DNA of 64,000 nt from the NCBI GenBank assembly GCA_905250025.1, contig CAJNOJ010000426.1:1-64000 (forward strand), given 5' to 3'. The position numbers were made by a program, and so were the translations under genes. Below are positions 21,193-32,971 of the stretch, piece by piece (position 1 is the stretch's first letter; each line of letters starts with the position of its first letter). Under the pieces are notes generated by a model, which saw only the letters and a program-made list of their open reading frames with translations, was not told the DNA's origin and did not search any database. Origin of the DNA: Adineta ricciae. Taxonomy: Eukaryota; Rotifera; Eurotatoria; Adinetida; Adinetidae.

Positions 21193-23907
21193 TCAGAAAG
21201 AGTAACTCAGCACATTATTGACTTGATTATTCGTGGCAAGTAATTGACCGTTCGATTGCTTTGTATCTGTACTCTTCTTCCTCTGATGATGATGCTGATG
21301 ACATGTAAATATTTTCCGGAGAAACAAGTAGTAAACTGGTTTGAGAATCAGCTTGAATAGTAGAAATATAAGACCGAATATTTCTAAACAAACGATTGTA
21401 AATAAAAGATTATTGAAGATAATTTCTCTTTGTTTAGCAATTGGTCTTTGTAGGTTTTTGATGTAATAAGGAGTTTCAGTGAGAATAAGTAACAATGTTG
21501 TTGAAGGTAACGTATTCCGAATATATTGATCAGCTGAGAGAAATAAACTATTTAAATCAACGATAAACGTAGGAATGAAGATTCCCCCGAAATCAGATTC
21601 TTCACCGGTCAACGATTCAGTTTCGTTGATAACTTTCGTTATCGACAACGTTACAGGTAAGGTTTGTGCTAAAATTTGTCCATTTTTCGAGAAGGATTGA
21701 TAAAAATTCAACTCTCTCAATGTGAAATTTTCACTTTCATGCCCGTGACCTGTAAGACCAATCCGCAACGCTCCGATTGTTTTGATATCGTCTAATAAAA
21801 TTCGAACAGAAATATGTTGATAAGCAAGTGGAATGGAAAGAGATAAGATCGAATTCTTATTTTTACACGTTAACCAACGTATAGTTGACCACGTTTGACC
21901 CAACTGCATCTCAATCGATATAGCATCACAATTAATCAATGTATTAACGAAATCTACGTTCAAGACAAATTCTTGAGTGTTCATCAAATCAAACAGTTCT
22001 TGTTCAGTAAATGAATGTGGAACAGATAATGATTGAACATTCGTTTCAAATTTGGCATTTCTCAACGATAAATCGCAGGCAAAGAACGAATCTGATGATG
22101 TTTCGATTGGATATTGTTTATAATACTGATGACTGAATACGTGAGCGAAACAAACCAAAACTAGAATAGAAAACGAGGCTAAGCCTCCAACCCACAATTC
22201 GCCTTCATTGATCAAATCAGTGTGTTTGAATAAACATGTCAGTAATGTCCCTATGCGTTTGCTCTTCGGATGTTTGATGAAAAATTTCAAGAAGACAACA
22301 ATGATCATTATAATTAAGGCAATACTTGCAGCAATTAATGTCCAAAACAATGGTGATACTAAGAGACAACGACCAGGATGAATGTTGAACGTATTTTCTA
22401 GAAGAATCTCTTCGAAGATAGTACTCTCAGGCGATTTAGGATATGCTAGAACTTGAAACGTTGTCTGTAAGGCTGATTCTGGTACTTCGTCTGCTGAGCC
22501 AAGTGAACAAAATGATTTGGGTGAACATGAAACACAATAGGTGGTGAAGTCGCCAGGATTTTTTGTACCGTTCGGACAGAGAACACAATCGGTAATTCCT
22601 GAACGATTTTTATAAGTACCTCGTAAACATGGTTTTGGCTCAGTGACTGAAACGATGGTTCCCGTATCTCTAATAGATGGATAGAATCCTGAGTGTGTGG
22701 TAAGGAAAATGATTATATTTCCTCGTTCATCGAGTATCATCAATGATGATGACGATGATGAAATGACGTTTAAAATAACTGGACCTAGTCTTGACGGGAA
22801 TGTTTGGTGATTATTAGGAAAAATCGATACGGGAGTGCTATTCGAATTGTAACCATTGGATTTGATATCATAGAGATAGATTTGTGATGACAACCATCGG
22901 TAATTAAGTGTATAACTATTCACTAATATAGCAGCAACACTTCCATTTTCTAACCACGCGACAGCTTTTCCATTTCCAAGTGCTCTACCGTTCGTATTTC
23001 GACTTACATACGTTAAATTGATAGGATTGGTGATATTCACGGCAAATAAAAACACTCGATTGATGAATTGCATTCCGACGAGGACATCACCGTTTTCATT
23101 AATACTAATAGACATATCATATTTAGCTGAATATGTATTCGCATCTGAATTAGTCAATAAAGCTTGCCAAGTGCCGGGTGTTGCTACTGGTTTATATTCA
23201 TCAACAATTTTCGGATGACCAGATGAATTAAAGTTAATCAAATAAATCACCGGATCATACTGTTGATTTGTACTGTTAGCATGATAAATAAATCCAGTGA
23301 TTACTCCAAACTTCTCGCTAATGTCAACTGCATGAGGAACAAATGAAGCGTCTGGCCATGTTAAATTACCATTCCATGATTCCAACGTATCAGTGCTCTG
23401 AGATTCAAATATCAATAGAAACTCATTAGAAAATCCATACGCGATATGGCCTCGTGGGTCAACACCAAGTATGTAATGTTTCTGATAATGAAAACTGTGC
23501 AAATATTGTAGATGATACGACAGACTCGAGCTGCATGGTAATGATTCATTTTCTGTACCATTATACTTGACCAGACCAATAAACGCACCAACTTGATCGT
23601 TAACTGATTCGCCAACGAAGAAAAAATGTCTTTCAGTCTGCGTTTGCCTTCTACCGACACCAACGCTGTGAACGTAATGATTTGTCAGATTTGGAAAATA
23701 GATGGAGCATTCCAACGATTCTGCCATATTTTCGTAAGGTGCAAAATGAAGGAGAAATGTCAATGAATTTTTATCATTTTGAACTTGAACAAGAAAATGA
23801 TCGTTGAATGCTGTCTTTGAACCATGTACATCATAATCATTCTTATTAGAAATAAAATCTCCAGTTAGATGATCAACGAATAATAGAATTGGAAGCCAGA
23901 TAATCAT
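21193..23907 (-). CDS. Large membrane protein with ephrin-receptor-like Cys-rich domain, copy A
   Basis: A 904-residue protein without introns. I place the start at 23907, where MIIWLPILLFVDHLTG forms a signal peptide; the frame is open to 24108, but the region above contains an apparent 49-bp intron. Residues 1-440 form an extracellular region with repeated Asn-glycosylation sites and blocks such as ILGVDPRGHIAYGF and PHAVDISEKFGVI. A Cys-rich stretch follows (CLRGTYKNRSG, CVLCPNGTKNPG, YCVSCSPKSFC) like the GCC2/GCC3 ephrin-receptor-type domain. Three membrane helices come next, near LFWTLIAASIALIIMIIVV, GGLASFSILVLVCF and LFTIVCLEIFGLIF. The gene at 40358-43066 is a distant relative of similar length. 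Function unknown; a cell-surface role is inferred. Confidence 0.82.
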   Translation of the reverse strand: MIIWLPILLFVDHLTGDFISNKNDYDVHGSKTAFNDHFLVQVQNDKNSLTFLLHFAPYENMAESLECSIYFPNLTNHYVHSVGVGRRQTQTERHFFFVGESVNDQVGAFIGLVKYNGTENESLPCSSSLSYHLQYLHSFHYQKHYILGVDPRGHIAYGFSNEFLLIFESQSTDTLESWNGNLTWPDASFVPHAVDISEKFGVITGFIYHANSTNQQYDPVIYLINFNSSGHPKIVDEYKPVATPGTWQALLTNSDANTYSAKYDMSISINENGDVLVGMQFINRVFLFAVNITNPINLTYVSRNTNGRALGNGKAVAWLENGSVAAILVNSYTLNYRWLSSQIYLYDIKSNGYNSNSTPVSIFPNNHQTFPSRLGPVILNVISSSSSSLMILDERGNIIIFLTTHSGFYPSIRDTGTIVSVTEPKPCLRGTYKNRSGITDCVLCPNGTKNPGDFTTYCVSCSPKSFCSLGSADEVPESALQTTFQVLAYPKSPESTIFEEILLENTFNIHPGRCLLVSPLFWTLIAASIALIIMIIVVFLKFFIKHPKSKRIGTLLTCLFKHTDLINEGELWVGGLASFSILVLVCFAHVFSHQYYKQYPIETSSDSFFACDLSLRNAKFETNVQSLSVPHSFTEQELFDLMNTQEFVLNVDFVNTLINCDAISIEMQLGQTWSTIRWLTCKNKNSILSLSIPLAYQHISVRILLDDIKTIGALRIGLTGHGHESENFTLRELNFYQSFSKNGQILAQTLPVTLSITKVINETESLTGEESDFGGIFIPTFIVDLNSLFLSADQYIRNTLPSTTLLLILTETPYYIKNLQRPIAKQREIIFNNLLFTIVCLEIFGLIFLLFKLILKPVYYLFLRKIFTCHQHHHQRKKSTDTKQSNGQLLATNNQVNNVLSYSF

Positions 23908-24108
23908 ATCACAACTGAATATTCCTCGTGGACAACCTTGCAAAAATACACACGTACTGTCAATGAGTATTAAAAATAATTGTTTGCCGTTTGTTTTTCT
24001 TTTACTAATAAAAATTGTGTTGAATAGTTGACGAAAGGAAAAGTAAAATGATCTACTTAAAATCAGTAAATAGAAATTCGTGCTCATTTGCTTTCGACGC
24101 TCGAACAT

Positions 24109-25041
24109 ATTTGACGATCGTGACTAATCTCAAATTTAATCACAGTGAAAAGTGTTTGCACTTATTTAAGAGTTTTTATCCAATCAATCAGATATCGAAT
24201 GCTCAAAAGTTTTTCAACATGGTGATATATCTGCACATTCAGTTGTCACCTTCTTCAGCAACCAACAGCTAATCGAAATATATTTACTCTTTTTCTTTGA
24301 TTGATAAACAATTTTTCATTCAAAACCATGCTAGAGAGAAACCAAATTGTCTCAGATAATCCTTGCAGTATACTATTCGTTTAGAATGGAAAGGCAGACT
24401 ATTTCAAATTGTGCTCGAAATATCTGTCGAAAAGATCGCAAATCTGTTTGAACAGAATCTTGAATGATTCACATTTGCATTGAAAACCAAAATAGAAATA
24501 GAAATCGTCCGTTTACTGTAAAAGTTGATAAAATATTCGTTTTCTTCAATAAGGCTACTTTGATACAGTTTCACCATTAATATTCATAGAAAAAGAATTT
24601 GTTATTCGCATTGCTATGTTTTTCTACCATTGTTCGCCTCAAGTATGTTTCCTCTTGTAGATACAAGCATTCGCCATTTAGATAGTGTCATGTTGCGCTC
24701 TAAAAGCATTTTAAATGCATCAAAAATCGAATAAATTGTTTGTCTCTCTGCTCAAAGTTCATTTACATGCACGTTTGTAATACGCCTACTCTTCATAACA
24801 TTCTAGAAGCCTAACAGAATTGTCACATTTCATTTTTTTTCTTTGCTCAAATGTCAGCATGATCGTAAGGGTAGAAAGATACACAAAATACTGCGAAGTA
24901 TTTTTTAGATCACTTTACTAATGTGCAATTAACAGCCTTTCTCCCTCTCTACTTTCCTAGTGTCAGAGCTAGTAACTGAAGGAAATATAAAATAACAATA
25001 TTTTTCTAGTGATCATTCATACAAAAATAAGGGCGAGTAGT
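24109..25041. other. Intergenic between divergent genes, copy A
   Basis: About 0.93 kb between the membrane protein and the PAN-like gene, which point away from each other, so it should hold both promoters. I cannot define promoter elements. The matching copy B region is 52591-53450. Confidence 0.4.
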
Positions 25042-26723
25042 ATGTTAAAAATTTATCTTCTTCTTTCACTAATTATTCAAACTCATTGTATTTTTCTTAA
25101 TGTGGCGAATAAGTTGCGAATCGTGGGCAGATTTTATCAAATATTATACAGCAGATCGAGAGAACAATGTATATGTGCAATGTTGAGTTCAAATGGAATG
25201 ATCTCATCATTAAATTATTTGTCAACTAATCAAACGTGTCAATTATTTTACGCCAATGTTACTACAGTTGCGTTTGAATTTGATGTAGCTTCATCCTTAA
25301 TCTGTATGAATGAATCGGCAGTGTTTTCAATGCTCAGTAAGTTCTTTTTTGTGAAACGCGACCTCACAGAGAGCGTTGAAGTGTATAAAAATAAGAGGCA
25401 GATTGCGCCTGATGAAGAAAACATTTATGAGGAAGCGTCAGACATCGTTTTTGAGAATGATATGTCACTTGCAATTGTGTAGCCGTAATAAAGTAAATTG
25501 ATCATTCTATGTATGGGAATGTTAAGAACTGGCTCATGTTCTACATTTTAAAGCCGGTTAGGGAGTGTGCTGAGAGAAAGTCGATCTGTTTATATAAACG
25601 ATTTGCATTCAGTCCCTGTAATAGCTACTGTCGTCAAACTGTTCATGATGCTTCCGTATGTCTGCGGGAAACTCACGATGGGAATTGCTTTTAGTCTGTA
25701 ATATATAAAACGTCAAGTGTCTTCGCTAGTTCTTTGAACATAATATTCTACAGAGTACCATTCATAAATGTTTATCAATTCGTAAAAAAGTTGTTTTAAA
25801 AATACTTCTTTTTCAGGTATGACCAGCAATACAACAGTATCCAAGTAAGTCTTAATCAAAGCATACGACTCTTCACGAGAGTAAACACGATCTTTGATAC
25901 TTTTTGAAAAAAGCCTATTTCCAGGATTTTTTTATGTACGATCCGATGATAGACAATAGCTTCACTGTCGAATATGTGGCGTGTTTGGAGGGGGAGAAGA
26001 CTTGCTTTTTGAATCTTCGCGAAAATCAGGTCAATAGTCGATTTTGGATACACATTGCATTTTTGTTATTGCGGGTCGTTGTGTGATCTGATCGTTAGCG
26101 ATAGATTTTGCTCACAAAAGAGAACAAACTGAAACGTTGATTGTGACCGATTTCTATTCTCTTTAATTGATAATGTCTCAATCCGATTCATTCAATATAG
26201 CATATTATTAAATAACAATGCCGTTAATAGTTCTTTTCTTCGTTTTACTAATGTCTTGAAAATTCTTGCTTTATTTTTTATACCATAATCATTGTGTTTG
26301 TATATATATACATTTAGCACAACAACAGTTTCACAATGCAATATCACAGCATGTCGTGTGCGAATCCAAAGTTATATTGCATTAAATTTGACATACGATA
26401 CAATAAATTTTGCTGAATGCAATGGCTGCTCCCGAGCGAATTTCTCAAATTTCCCGTCAGACTGGTCAAATAGATGGTATACTGGGAACTTTTATAGCTA
26501 CTCTTCAAGCAGTGTAGATTGTAATGGGAACCCATATACCGGCGATCTATCGTTTTGTAAAAAAGCATGTTTGACAGACATTACGTGCGTTGGCTTTTCT
26601 AGAGCTAAGAACGCTCTAGATACTGACTCAACAGCAGATTGTTATTTGAAACGTAACGTTACGGTAGGTCGAATATATAATGATACCATATGGCAATCAG
26701 TGATTTTCAACAGCACCACATAG
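25042..26723 (+). CDS. Secreted PAN/apple-like protein, copy A (three exons)
   Basis: Exons 25042-25336, 25817-25844 and 26318-26723, joined in phase with GT-AG borders, give 242 residues. The start MLKIYLLLSLIIQTHC is a signal peptide; the frame above it lacks an ATG. Exon 1 ends in a Cys-containing module (EQCICAMLSSNGMISSLNY, QTCQLFYANVT). The second exon is only 28 nt and encodes a Thr/Ser linker. Exon 3 holds CNGCSRANFSNFP and FCKKACLTDITCVGFSRAKN, a pattern of PAN/apple domains, which bind proteins or sugars outside the cell. The identical model fits copy B (53451-55143), and total phase closes in both. Several glycosylation sites. Ligand unknown. Confidence 0.72.
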
Positions 26724-27307
26724 ATTATTCAAAGAACGGACATCACCAAAGGCATGACACTAGTTTGTGCGTTTTCTTTGTTCCCTTTTCATATATTTGC
26801 AGTGTTTAATTCAAAGCCTCACTATCTTTACTGTAGTTCTTGCATTAATACTTTGCTTTCGTAATTTTGTTTTTGTCAAATAGAGGGAGAAAAACATCGT
26901 CAACACTCTTTTCATATCATCAAGGGAAAGCGAAATTCTTAACTGCTTTGATTGAACTCGAGCTTCAGTTTTCCATCTAGAAAACAAATGTTCAACATTG
27001 AATTTAGTTGCAGTAATGATAACATTGATGAAGCTAATTTTCTCTCTTGATATTTATTTAAAGCTTTATCAAAATTCTCTATTTACATGCATTTTTCAGT
27101 CATTGATCGTGACCAGAGAGCAATGTATCGTTGACATACGTGATAGTCTCGTGTTGAGCGATAGTGACTTCCTGCAGATATCGTTATTCTCTCAGAACAA
27201 ATAAAACAGACATGTTGTTTTATAAATAGTCACTACGAGAAATTTATATCTATCAATATCATCGCTTTCATCTTTTATTTCCATCCTGAAAAAAACAACA
27301 GAAGGTA
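26724..27307. other. Intergenic, copy A
   Basis: About 0.58 kb between the PAN-like gene and the LDLa/EGF/7TM gene, same strand. No feature recognised. Confidence 0.4.
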
Positions 27308-30300
27308 ATGTTGAAGTTTAGTTGGATTTTATTCGAAATTCAATTGATGCATTTTTATCTGTGTTCTGCGCACATCCTCCTTTACGACACAGAAGACAGC
27401 GTTTTGGAGCAGTTCGATTGCATACACTACACCGCATACGAAGAGCGAGTTTCCTATTGTCGTCGAGTACGCACGGGAACGTTCACGATTGGATGGGAAT
27501 ATACTTCATGTCTCAACGATGGTACTATGTGGACTTTTAAAGAATTACTTGACGGAAAAAAGAAGCCAAGCGATGTACTAAGTTGGAGTTCGAGTGTTGA
27601 AAGGGCGGATAATTACGCTAGTCTTTACTATAATCGTTCCTGGAAATGTAGTGAATGTTGGTTATGCCAGTGCAAACCAGGAACGTTCGGTACTTTTTGT
27701 CAATATCAACTTACTCATGAAGCTCATTCATTTGAAGAAAGTATCAACGCACAATTTCAACAGAAAGAATCTGATCGATGGGGTATTCAACAGCACGGTA
27801 ATATTCTTTGTTATGTAACACTAAAATGCAATCATGGTCAATTGTGCTTGGATTGGAGAGACATCTGCGACGGTTACCAACAATGTATACACGGTCTCGA
27901 CGAAGAAAACTGTGATTTACTTGAATTCAATGAATGTGAAGTAGATGAATACCGATGCGACAATGGAATGTGTATTGCTGAAGAGTTTTGGCTTGATGGA
28001 GTTCTCAATCCTTTCAATATCACTGGAGACAACAGATATCCAAGTAAGGATCTATCTTACCGAAACATTTCCTACATATTTCGAATCATTTTAGTTGAAA
28101 CAGATTGTATGGATTGGACGGATGAGACTTGGGGACCCAGCGGCTATTGGTGTCCTACAAATCCACGTAATATAGAATGTGATGAACATGTAACACCGCT
28201 TCATGCATGGTCCTGTGGAGATGGTCAGTTTATCGAACGGGGAGAGCGCATGGCATTTCAACAAATCATACCACCAGAGGATACATGTTATAATCTGAGA
28301 AATCTATATTATCTATGCGAATCAGCTCGACCTAATCCATTATGGACGTTTAGGAATGGTATGTGTAACAATCAAGTTGGGTATGATGATCTATCGCGGG
28401 ATATGAACATGCAATTAGACAATACAACAAGATGTGCGTACGTAATTCGATGCGGATTATCTAACGGATTTGAACGTGATTGCCCTTGTAATTATAAAAA
28501 TTGTTCATCAATACTGACTACTGTTTGTAACAGAGAATTAACCTATACGTTATCAGCAAGCATTATTCGACCATATATTCAAGGATATTATCATTGGGTT
28601 GATAAACAGGACTGGACTAATCCAGCGATGGATGAATTCCGACTCGATGGAGCTGTCAAATGTCGAGGATATGAGGCATCAACTATTACACAATTTTCCA
28701 TTGTAAGTCACGCAATAGATAAAGCTGAAAGTATTCTGTGTTTTGATGAAGATCCGCTTATTAAACGTAATTACACATCAAGACATAAATTTCATGAGTC
28801 GTGCTGGAGCAATGAATCATTGACATTCAATAATCGACGTTACGCCTTCGTTGATATCTGTACCTCAGGCAGACGTGAATGCATTTCACAATATCGAATT
28901 CAAAACAAAATTTCTGATTGCACTGACTCTCAGGATGAACAGGCGTCATTAACATTGGGAAATCTGTGTTGGAATCTTCGAAAGCATCGCTTCCGATGTT
29001 CTTCTCAGCAACCTTCCTGCATCAGTGTACAACATTTTCATAGCGGATGTGCTTTATGCAAAAATCTGTTCGATGAAAACTTATATGGCACAGGTGTCAA
29101 ATTAAGCACTATTGCTTGTCTCTTTAGAGAAGATCCCAACTGCTCATTATTGAAAAAATACATTAGCAACTCGTGGATGAATATTTCGAAAGAGAATGAT
29201 CCAGTCGCAGTGCATCCTAGTAAACCGACTACTCGTCTACAGCATCATTACTATTGTGATACTATCTGGCAGTTGCCTGACCGATCAGACGAATCGAGCA
29301 TCTTTTGTAAAGACTGGATATGTTTACCCCATCAGTATCAATGTAGAACAGGACAATGCATCAGTCTGGTGTGGGTTTGCGATGGCGAATGGGATTGTTC
29401 CGATGCATCCGATGAAGAAGCCATAATTCTTAATCAACCATGGTCGAGTCACAATGAACGGCTGAACTCGACTCTAGCTGAACGCGTTAAGAATTGTGTG
29501 ATGCGATATTCCAAACAACTATTTTCTAACTTATGCAATGCTTTCGAATATCCTTGCTATCCAGCAAATATAACAAAACTGTCGGATGTTCTCAACGGTA
29601 CTCAACGCCCCTGCATCGATTTGAATCAAATTGGAGATGGTGTTTCCGATTGCTACATGAGTCTTGATGAAAGAAATTTAGTTTCCATTCGCGATAATAA
29701 TGAAATGCTCGGATTTAATTTTCGCTGTAGTGGAAATTTCTACGTACGATATTCATGGGCTTGTCTAGACCAATACTCGTGTTTTGATCCTATACTATGT
29801 TCGTATAAGAGCTGGGATAAAACATTTTGTTCCGGAAGGACAGATGTCGTTTGTTTCAATAAAACATGTGCAATACACGCACGATGCGACGGTGTTCATG
29901 ATTGCTTACCTTATGGCGAAGATGAATATTGGTGTGCTCCGGAAACTGCAAGGTACTCATTACAACCATATCGTCAAACTAAAATGCAAGTACCAGCACA
30001 ATGATACTTGCAATGGTTTCTCTTTCCAACACCACATGCACCCCGTGTTATACCAAAGTTAAATAAACAATCTGACCATTTCTATGCACATTCTTATATA
30101 TGTAATCGTGGTGTTGCTATAATAGATCATAAACGTACGATTTTCTGTTTTTGTCCACCTGCTTATTACGGAGTCAACTGTGAATATTTCGCCGATCGAA
30201 TCACTGTTGTCACTCGACTAGATCGAACGACGTTACCGAAATTTCTTCAACATGTTACATTGATAATTCAAACAACTTTGCTGTTTGATGGTAACGCCAT

Positions 30301-32498
30301 AGATCATCACGAATTTTATTCCGATCTCGCTTTTGACGATAAACTTAAACAAAGATTCTATCTTATTTACTCACGTTCAAATGTCATGTTGGAACACAAA
30401 AAAATCACGATATCTCAATCGATCAGATATTATCGAAAACCACCCGTACGCAGTTCACTTCGACGTTTATTGTCAACCAAAGAATGAATCAGTGCCTGAA
30501 GAATTAGGCTCATGGCATTACCCAGTCTATTTTGATTTTCTTCCTGTACATCGGTTAGCACCTGTACTGAAGTTTCCTGCTTGGTTCAATGATACTACGA
30601 ATTCTCCATGCCAAAACAATACTTGTCCACTGAATACTTATTGTAAACCGTTCTTCACGATTAATACCAATGCCATGAAGTACTATTGTTCTTGTAAAAG
30701 TGGATTTTATGGCAAGAAATGTCAACAATATCAATCCAAATGTGAAACATATTGTGCAAACGATTCCATTTGCAAATACACGCATCGTGGAATTTTGTCC
30801 AACACACAAAATCCGTTTTGTATTTGTCCATTGAATCGTTTTGGAGCGCGATGTCATTTACGTCATGAGGAATGTGACGAAAATGTATGCCTGAATAATG
30901 GAACGTGTCATGTGACTCGTGATCCAAGCGGAGAACGATCATTTGTTTGTATTTGTTCGTCCTTCTTTTTCGGATATCGATGTCAAGAAGAAAGAGCGTC
31001 TGTTCGAGTTAAAATTGTTGATTTAACATTCACTCAACCAGTCGCAGTGCTTGCACAATTCTTTGATGTCCATAATCGTTCTTTCGAACTACAGTTTCGT
31101 CATCAAATAGTTTATACACATGTACCGACAACTATTCTTTACAATCATGACCAAACATTTGTTCCAACCATAGGCGTTCTTCAAATCTATGAGCACTCTT
31201 CAGAAACACCTTTATACTATATCATGTATATTCAATATTCGATTCCTCAAATCAATGTTACATCATCACCTGCTCATTGTCCAAATGTATCCAGTATCGT
31301 GAAATTACCATTCAGCGTTTACAAATATCATCATATCTGTCGGAATAATTCGAATTTATTCTGTTTCTACGATTTGTATTATCTTTGTATTTGTCAGCAA
31401 GATCACTACCGTGTGAATTGATTTCACTATGCAACTCATCCTGGACTTTATGGTTGTAATTTCTGTTTATCAAATGGTAAGTGTGTGAAAGGTTCCCCGC
31501 ATCAATCGACTGATTTTGTTTGTGTTTGTCCTGCTTGTCATCAAGGAAAACGTTGTGAATTTAGTTTACAAGCTTTTAGCTTTACTGTAGACTTTCTCTT
31601 CATGGATGATAGTATTAACATTCAATACTTTTACCTCAGATTTACTGGTGTATTGTTTTTATTTGGAGCTTTCACAAATCTCTGTTCGTTTTGTACTTTT
31701 ATAAGACCAAAACCGCGTAAATTGAGTGTTGGCAATTATCTTCTGATAGCTTCTATTCTCAATACATGTGCTATATTTTGTCTATTCATTGAATTAATAC
31801 AATCATTCGGATTCACAAATGATGTAGCATGTAAAATAAGCAATTACCTTTTATCTGTATTTACTCGATCTACGTATTGATTAACGACATGGATTACGAT
31901 AGACCGCCTTCGTACCTCTCTGTCTCCTACGAATACGACTCTAAAGAATCCAGGAATCGCTATCTTCTTCGGTATAATCAGCCTTGTTTTATTATTTGTG
32001 ATGGATGCATATGAACTTATCGTTTTTAAACAAATCAAACAAGTTGAATCTTCTAAAACTCATTGCGTAATTGACTTAACTCGACCAATAATAGCTACGT
32101 ATAATCGTATATCTACGATTTGTCATTATATTATTCCATTTCTGGTACAAGTCATTTCAATTAGTCTTCTCGTACTATTTATTGCACGAAGTCGCGCGAA
32201 GGCAAGTGGACATAAACTTACATTTCGACAAGTATTGATGAAGCAATTTTATACTCAAAAAGAACTTTATATTACACCTACCATTATCATACTATCAGCT
32301 TTACCTCAAATTATTCTATCAACTGCTTTAGGTTGTACAGAACTGAGCAATTCACAGCGACATTTACTTCGAATCAGTTACTTACTTGCATATACTCCTC
32401 AAGCATTGGGCTTCATTCTCTATGTACTACCATCTACTGAGTATAGGAAAGAATTTTCACAAACATTTTTAGGTAAAAACCTGTTGAAAAACCAGTAA
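27308..32498 (+). pseudogene. LDLa/EGF ectodomain 7TM receptor, copy A (four lesions)
   Basis: Counterpart of 55730-60922. Order: signal peptide (MLKFSWILFEIQLMHFYLCS), Cys-rich LDL-receptor class A repeats (for example DICDGYQQCIHGLDEENC and CRTGQCISLVWVCDGEWDC), EGF-like modules (CSCKSGFYGKKC, CICPLNRFGARC, CICSSFFFGYRC), then a rhodopsin-like 7TM domain. Lesions: TGA at 30002-30004 where copy B has CGA; one extra A in the run 30398-30404; TGA at 31419-31421, shared with copy B, at a cysteine position; TGA at 31878-31880 where copy B has TGG (membrane helix 3 region, TYWLTTW). The remaining frame is well kept, so inactivation is recent. A soluble ectodomain of 898 residues could still be made. 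Confidence 0.88.
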
Positions 32499-32564
32499 AA
32501 CAGAAGACTATGACACCATTGTTTGGGTTGAGTATTTGACAGCAATAAAGTTTCGTAACACGAT

Positions 32565-32588
32565 GGTGAGGGTGCGGTGTGGGTGTGG
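32565..32588 (+). repeat. Telomere-like GT-rich tract at copy divergence point
   Basis: GGTGAGGGTGCGGTGTGGGT followed by GTGG. Copy B has about 85 bp of different sequence here (60988-61073) with a weaker tract, TGAGGATGTGCGTGTG (61042-61058). Confidence 0.6.
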
Positions 32589-32971
32589 ATGATCACTGAA
32601 AAAAATTCAAAATTAATAATACTATATTTTCAGCGAAATGTGCGATATCGATTGCACTGTTGTATTGAGAAATCGGTTATGCTTCTTGTGCAATGATTCA
32701 TACCTGACCAATCATCACCTATTCGCTAAGGCCAAAACTACCTGGATACTTCTTCCTATTGATATCGAAAAATATGTAAAACAGAAATGATAAAAAGACA
32801 TATATGCTGACGTACACATCCTTTCAATCATCCCCCCTCGTTTGTGCAAATTACTTCGTTACTTGTTTTTCATCAATTCACATATCTTGGTATGTTGAAG
32901 GTATAGTTTCATTTGCGATGGAGATATTTTCCGAGCAAGAAGTCGTACTATTATTCTGATATGTATTATAA

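Noticed and set aside
30555-30942. Minus-strand open frames over the EGF modules (also 58976-59363)
   Set aside because: Antisense shadows of the receptor gene, with no domain features.
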